A model generated the notes under the pieces. The model saw only the letters and a list, made by a program, of their open reading frames with translations, searched no databases and was not told the origin of the DNA. Both the position numbers and the translations under genes were made by a program. A stretch of 64,000 nt of DNA, taken from contig NZ_JAKRRY010000001.1 in NCBI RefSeq assembly GCF_026191675.1, positions 186,001 to 250,000 on the forward strand, written 5' to 3'. Positions 60,707 through 64,000 of the stretch are shown piece by piece; the stretch's first letter is position 1; each line of letters opens with the position of its first letter. Origin of the DNA: Vibrio qingdaonensis (GTDB taxonomy: Bacteria > Pseudomonadota > Gammaproteobacteria > Enterobacterales > Vibrionaceae).

Positions 60707-62383
60707 CTATGCTTGAATCCAGGTGCGTAATATTTCAGCCACTCGATTGGGGTCTTCTTTCGCGATTAACTTAAGGTGTTTAATTTGTACCTCTAGTGGG
60801 CTATCCGCAGATGGAAGGTTATCATCCAGCGCCTTAATTCCTGTGGCATCAATGCCTAAGGCTTCCAGTTTTGACTGCAGTGCGACTTCTGCAACTCGCT
60901 CTTCCTTAGTAATAACATCACTGTCGTAGTCTACATTTTCAGCGAGTTGGTCCTCTCGCTCGGCAGATTTTGTTAAATACTGAGCCAAGGGTTTTAACAC
61001 CACCATAATCATGAGGCCACTCAACATCACCCCTAATAAATATTTGATTGGCTGCATAATATTCGTATTTTCAAACCACGGTATTTTCAATGCATCGGGT
61101 ACGGCCGCGACAACAAATGGAAAGTGAGTAATGTGGATGACGTCACCGCGTTCAACCTCAAAGCCAATCGCAGAACGGACAATATTTCCAATATTGGTGA
61201 GTTCTTCATCAGTCCACGTTTGTTCGCCATTCGCCATATCATTCACCACCACCGAGACTGAGAGCTTTTTCAATACACCTTGCTGGTGTTGGGTATGCCT
61301 AATTTTGCCACTCACCGCATAATCTCGAGAGGTTTCACTGCGGTTCACTTTGGCGTTGGGATCGGGTTGTGGCTCTCCATCAGTAACCGGAGGTGTGTTA
61401 CTTAGTGCGCCTGGAATACCGAGGGCCATTGAAGATTCATTCACGTCATTCAACAGCGTTTCTTTGCGCACTACAGGGTCAGCGTAAATCTCTTCCGTTT
61501 CTTCTATCTTCGAGAAATCAATATCACTGGCAATTTGAACCCGAAAATTACTCGCCCCTAAGATAGGTGTGAGCATATCGGTTGCCTGAGCCACCAAGGT
61601 GCGCTCTACGTTGCGTTTATAATCGGTCTGCTTACCCGTGGTCACGGTAATGTCACCTACGGTGGCGTCGTTTGACAATAAACGGCCGTGTTGGTCTATC
61701 ACCCTAACGTGTTCCGATTTCAAACCAATCACCGCTCCAGACACGAGATTAATCACCGACTCTACTTGAGCAGGTTTTAAATCCATACCATTAATAATAT
61801 GCACAATGACTGATGCTCTTGGCTGCTCTGCCTCTTCACGCATGAATAGGCTTTCTTTGGGTATCGCCAAATGCACTCTGGCTAAACTCACAGCGCTCAT
61901 AGTGGAAATACTGCGGGCGAGTTCACCTTCAAGCGCATGGCGATAGCGGGCACTTTCCATAAACTGACTTTCACCAAGACTCTTTGAGTTGTCGAGCGAC
62001 TCAAACCCGCTTGGAAGCTGCTCTTTCAACCCTTTCGACGCTAATACCATGCGTATTTTTGCCACATCCCGCTCCGGGACGAGTATCTGACCATCATCCT
62101 GGCTTAACTGATATTTAATCGACTCTTCATCAAGCATTTGCAGCACTTGGCTAGAGTCGTAATTTGCCGATTGACTATAGAGAGGACGAAACCTTTCCGC
62201 TGACGTCCAAAGCATAATGACAATAATCGCGGCGGTAATGGTCGCAAAAATAGTAATAATAATGACATTACGTTGAGAGCTTTTCCAAAATCCGGCCACC
62301 CACCCTGAGACTTTGCCCAGCTGCACTTTTGCCGCCCCCATCTCGTTGGTCAATGCCGGCTTACTTTCCAGTTCTGCTGCCAT
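60707..62383 (-). CDS. fliF: Lateral flagellar MS-ring protein FliF
   Basis: A 558-residue FliF. The N-terminal membrane segment is VIIITIFATITAAIIVIMLW. Two ring-building domains (RPLYSQSANYDSSQVLQMLDEESIKYQL and LARSISTMSAVSLARVHLAIPKESLF) follow, then the periplasmic linker, a second membrane segment (IKYLLGVMLSGLMIMVVL) and the FliG-binding tail (IKHLKLIAKEDPNRVAEILRTWI). AAAGGGGA precedes the ATG. It lies 15 bases after fliE. Confidence 0.95.
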   Translation of the reverse strand: MAAELESKPALTNEMGAAKVQLGKVSGWVAGFWKSSQRNVIIITIFATITAAIIVIMLWTSAERFRPLYSQSANYDSSQVLQMLDEESIKYQLSQDDGQILVPERDVAKIRMVLASKGLKEQLPSGFESLDNSKSLGESQFMESARYRHALEGELARSISTMSAVSLARVHLAIPKESLFMREEAEQPRASVIVHIINGMDLKPAQVESVINLVSGAVIGLKSEHVRVIDQHGRLLSNDATVGDITVTTGKQTDYKRNVERTLVAQATDMLTPILGASNFRVQIASDIDFSKIEETEEIYADPVVRKETLLNDVNESSMALGIPGALSNTPPVTDGEPQPDPNAKVNRSETSRDYAVSGKIRHTQHQQGVLKKLSVSVVVNDMANGEQTWTDEELTNIGNIVRSAIGFEVERGDVIHITHFPFVVAAVPDALKIPWFENTNIMQPIKYLLGVMLSGLMIMVVLKPLAQYLTKSAEREDQLAENVDYDSDVITKEERVAEVALQSKLEALGIDATGIKALDDNLPSADSPLEVQIKHLKLIAKEDPNRVAEILRTWIQA

Positions 62384-62398
62384 TGCCGTTCCCCTTTG

Positions 62399-62785
62399 CT
62401 AAATTGGCATCTTTATGATGTCTTCAAAATTTGACACCATTTTATTTCGCACTTGCATGAGTGCATTAAAAGAGAGCTGAGCTTTTTGCGCTGCAACGGT
62501 GGCACCGATAAGATCATCACTTTTCCCAAGGTCAACCGCGGTGACTTTTTCAGATGCATGAGATTGGTATTGATTAACGGTATCTAACACCCCTTTCAAT
62601 GCCTGACCAAATTCCAATGACCCTTGCGATATAGGGTTAACATCTGACAATGATTGCCCTGACACACCATGAACAAAGGGTGAGGATATGGGTTGATTAG
62701 ACAACGGATTGGTTGCAACTTGCTGCCGGACTTCCATTTTCCCGACTAACTGTTGCTGTAATTCCATTACACTGATTTTATCCAT
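62399..62785 (-). CDS. fliE: Lateral flagellar hook-basal body protein FliE
   Basis: A 128-residue FliE. The conserved C-terminal part is FGQALKGVLDTVNQYQSHASEKVTAVDLGKSDDLIGATVAAQKAQLSFNALMQVRNKMVSNFEDIIKMPI. It joins the MS ring to the rod. AGTAGGAG precedes the ATG. It heads the fliEFG block, just downstream of a repeat array. Confidence 0.93.
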   Translation of the reverse strand: MDKISVMELQQQLVGKMEVRQQVATNPLSNQPISSPFVHGVSGQSLSDVNPISQGSLEFGQALKGVLDTVNQYQSHASEKVTAVDLGKSDDLIGATVAAQKAQLSFNALMQVRNKMVSNFEDIIKMPI

Positions 62786-62834
62786 TGCTCGGTCTCCTAC
62801 TGCCTGTTATTTCGCGTATTGTTATGCGGCACGA

Positions 62835-62930
62835 ATCTATTTACCTAACCATCTATTTACCTAGCCATCTGTTTATCTACCAATCTATTTACTTACTAAC
62901 CTGTTTACGTACTCACTTATTTACGTACTA
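62835..62930. repeat. 16-bp tandem array, six copies, between motY and fliE
   Basis: Six contiguous imperfect copies of ATCTATTTACCTAACC. The last copy covers the final codons and stop of motY. Periodicity is exact at 16 bp, while bases drift from one end to the other. No gene runs through it. Confidence 0.92.
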
Positions 62931-63807
62931 AGCGAATTTCTACTCGGCGATTCTTCTCTCGTCCTTCTCGCGTTGCGTTGTCATATTTAGGGTAACGATC
63001 GCCATGCCCTCGGATCTCTAACATGGCTTTCGATACACCGTTTTCGACAAACCACTGCGCGACGTCCGAGCCATTTTGTTTCGCGACCTGCAAGTTGCTG
63101 ACCGAGTCTCCTGTGTTGTCGGTATAACCGTCAATGAGCACCTTAACGATGGCGTTGTCTTTTTTTATTAATGTGCTGATGTCGTCTATCATGTTTTTTT
63201 GCTGCTCTGTGAGCGTCATTGCCCCTTCTTTGAACTGCAATTCAACACGTCGGGCATGCTGAAAATTCACTGCTGGTAATTCGCGTTGGCATTGATTGAA
63301 GGCTTGCAACGCTGGTTTAAAATTGGTGGTCGGGAAATAGACGTCAAAATCCATCGCATTGATGTTAAACCAGGCGCCGCGTGTCATATCTTCTAGCATA
63401 TAAGCCGCGCCATGACTGGCAATCAAGGTGCTCCCTTCTAGCTCCACATCCTCAATCGTTGTGGTGGCATAACCTGTTGCGTTTGCCCATACTGGTTTCG
63501 TGGTATTAAACGAGGTAGAAGTAGGAAGCGCTCGACCACTTTGCCGCTCCACTCTAATCTGAAGTGGCTGGGCGGCGATGACAACAAACTGAACATCAAA
63601 GCCAGTATGTGGATCGCTCGATTGTAAAGTGCAGCGATCGACGTCTTGTCCATGACGCCATTGAACACTATCAAACGGGACAATATATCGCTGTGCAAAT
63701 ACCTGAGCTGAAAACCCAATAAGTAACAGGACTAGCCCTAGTGTTTGGCTAGTCACCATCAAATTATTACTGTTTATTTCACCCGCTCTGCGCATCCTTC
63801 GCCCCAT
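62917..63807 (-). CDS. motY: Lateral flagellar T-ring protein MotY
   Basis: A 296-residue periplasmic protein. The signal peptide (LGLVLLLIGFSAQVFAQ) is followed by the MotY N-domain (RYIVPFDSVQWRHGQDVDRCTLQ) that places stators. The C-terminal OmpA-like domain is at about 190-295 (VLIDGYTDNTGDSVSNLQVAKQNG, EIRGHGDRYP, NRRVEIRLV). The start is uncertain (63807, 63795 or 63759 all lack an ideal RBS). It begins 6 bases after flgL. Confidence 0.88.
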   Translation of the reverse strand: MGRRMRRAGEINSNNLMVTSQTLGLVLLLIGFSAQVFAQRYIVPFDSVQWRHGQDVDRCTLQSSDPHTGFDVQFVVIAAQPLQIRVERQSGRALPTSTSFNTTKPVWANATGYATTTIEDVELEGSTLIASHGAAYMLEDMTRGAWFNINAMDFDVYFPTTNFKPALQAFNQCQRELPAVNFQHARRVELQFKEGAMTLTEQQKNMIDDISTLIKKDNAIVKVLIDGYTDNTGDSVSNLQVAKQNGSDVAQWFVENGVSKAMLEIRGHGDRYPKYDNATREGREKNRRVEIRLVRK

Positions 63808-63813
63808 GTAAGA

Positions 63814-64000
63814 TCAAATCAAATCAAATAATGAGATACCAGCAATCTGAATAAAGGTCTTTTGTGTCGCCTCTAAGGCGATCATACTTTGATTCAGTTC
63901 CACCGATGCTTGAGCGTAATCCAACGCCTCTAGTTCTGTTTTTACTGTTTCAGCAAAAAACACCATGTCGATACTGGTTTCTTTCAGCCTATCCAAAGAG
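63814..64000 (-). CDS. flgL: Flagellar hook-filament junction protein FlgL, C-terminal part
   Basis: Only the last 61 codons or so are in the window; the gene enters from the right edge. ALDYAQASVELNQSMIALEATQKTFIQIAGISLFDLI is the typical FlgL C-terminal helix and LFD ending. The rest of flgB-flgK is expected upstream, beyond 64000. A 5-bp AAATC repeat makes up its last codons. Confidence 0.85.
   Translation of the reverse strand, partial: SLDRLKETSIDMVFFAETVKTELEALDYAQASVELNQSMIALEATQKTFIQIAGISLFDLI

Noticed and set aside
62786..62834. Sigma-54 promoter before fliE
   Set aside because: No TGGC-N8-10-TGC element with proper spacing could be found in this gap, although LafK/sigma-54 control would be expected.

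Overview
The window looks like one chromosomal segment of a marine gammaproteobacterium, most probably a Vibrio or close Vibrionaceae relative. The grounds are the gene content: a GntR-type prp operon with acnD/prpF, a lateral-flagellar set in the Vibrio lafABCDEFSTU order, and a complete type VI secretion system (T6SS). No rRNA, tRNA, CRISPR array, insertion sequence or phage gene was seen. Species and replicon cannot be fixed from the sequence alone.

Layout. (1) 1-2974: a 37-residue mini-gene with its own terminator, a NUDIX/PAP2-like fusion, a GNAT acetyltransferase and a small secreted protein whose signal peptide is built from a 9-bp repeat. (2) 3000-11605, minus strand: the methylcitrate cycle for propionate (prpB, prpC, acnD, prpF, prpE) and its GntR regulator. 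Divergent from it at 11897-15214 is a tripartite tricarboxylate transporter (tctC-tctB-tctA). Similar palindromes lie before prpB and before tctC, suggesting shared control. (3) 15314-41246: the T6SS. It opens with a divergently transcribed 211-residue protein carrying the LSGC motif and the Thr/Cys/His pattern of CNF1/BLF1-type glutamine deamidase toxins, the strongest candidate effector in the window. Then come vgrG, a VgrG/PAAR-linked gene, PAAR, tssA, hcp, tssB, tssC, a second tssC, tssE, F, G, clpV (tssH), a periplasmic binding protein, an FHA protein, tssJ, K, L (with a SPOR domain), M (without Walker A), a divergent Ser/Thr kinase and a lytic transglycosylase. (4) 41294-51537: lateral flagella part 1, minus strand, from flagellin lafA through the cap, chaperones, hook-length control, FliL-like protein, sigma-28 and proton-type motor genes lafT/lafU; a lone flhA runs the other way. 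(5) 51729-57200: unrelated genes (GST, nucleotidyltransferase, GNAT, AstE/AspA-like deacylase) and then an AT-rich patch of small orphan genes. (6) 57201-64000: lateral flagella part 2, minus strand, in transcription order flgL (cut by the window edge), motY, fliE, fliF, fliG, an unidentified 336-residue gene where fliH would be expected, flgM, flgN, flgA.

How they work together. The prp genes turn propionyl-CoA plus oxaloacetate into succinate and pyruvate, and the Tct transporter probably imports a related carboxylate. The T6SS assembles a contractile injection machine; no effector/immunity pair was recognised, and the deamidase-like toxin has no adjacent immunity gene, which fits a eukaryotic target. 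The lateral-flagellar genes encode swarming filaments and motor under LafS. A shared GAAA-N15-GYCGTTA element before lafA and flgM is a plausible LafS promoter. Lateral fliHIJ, fliMN, fliPQR, flhB and lafK are not in the window.

Short tandem duplications (9-24 bp units) recur at gene ends and in gene gaps across the whole window.
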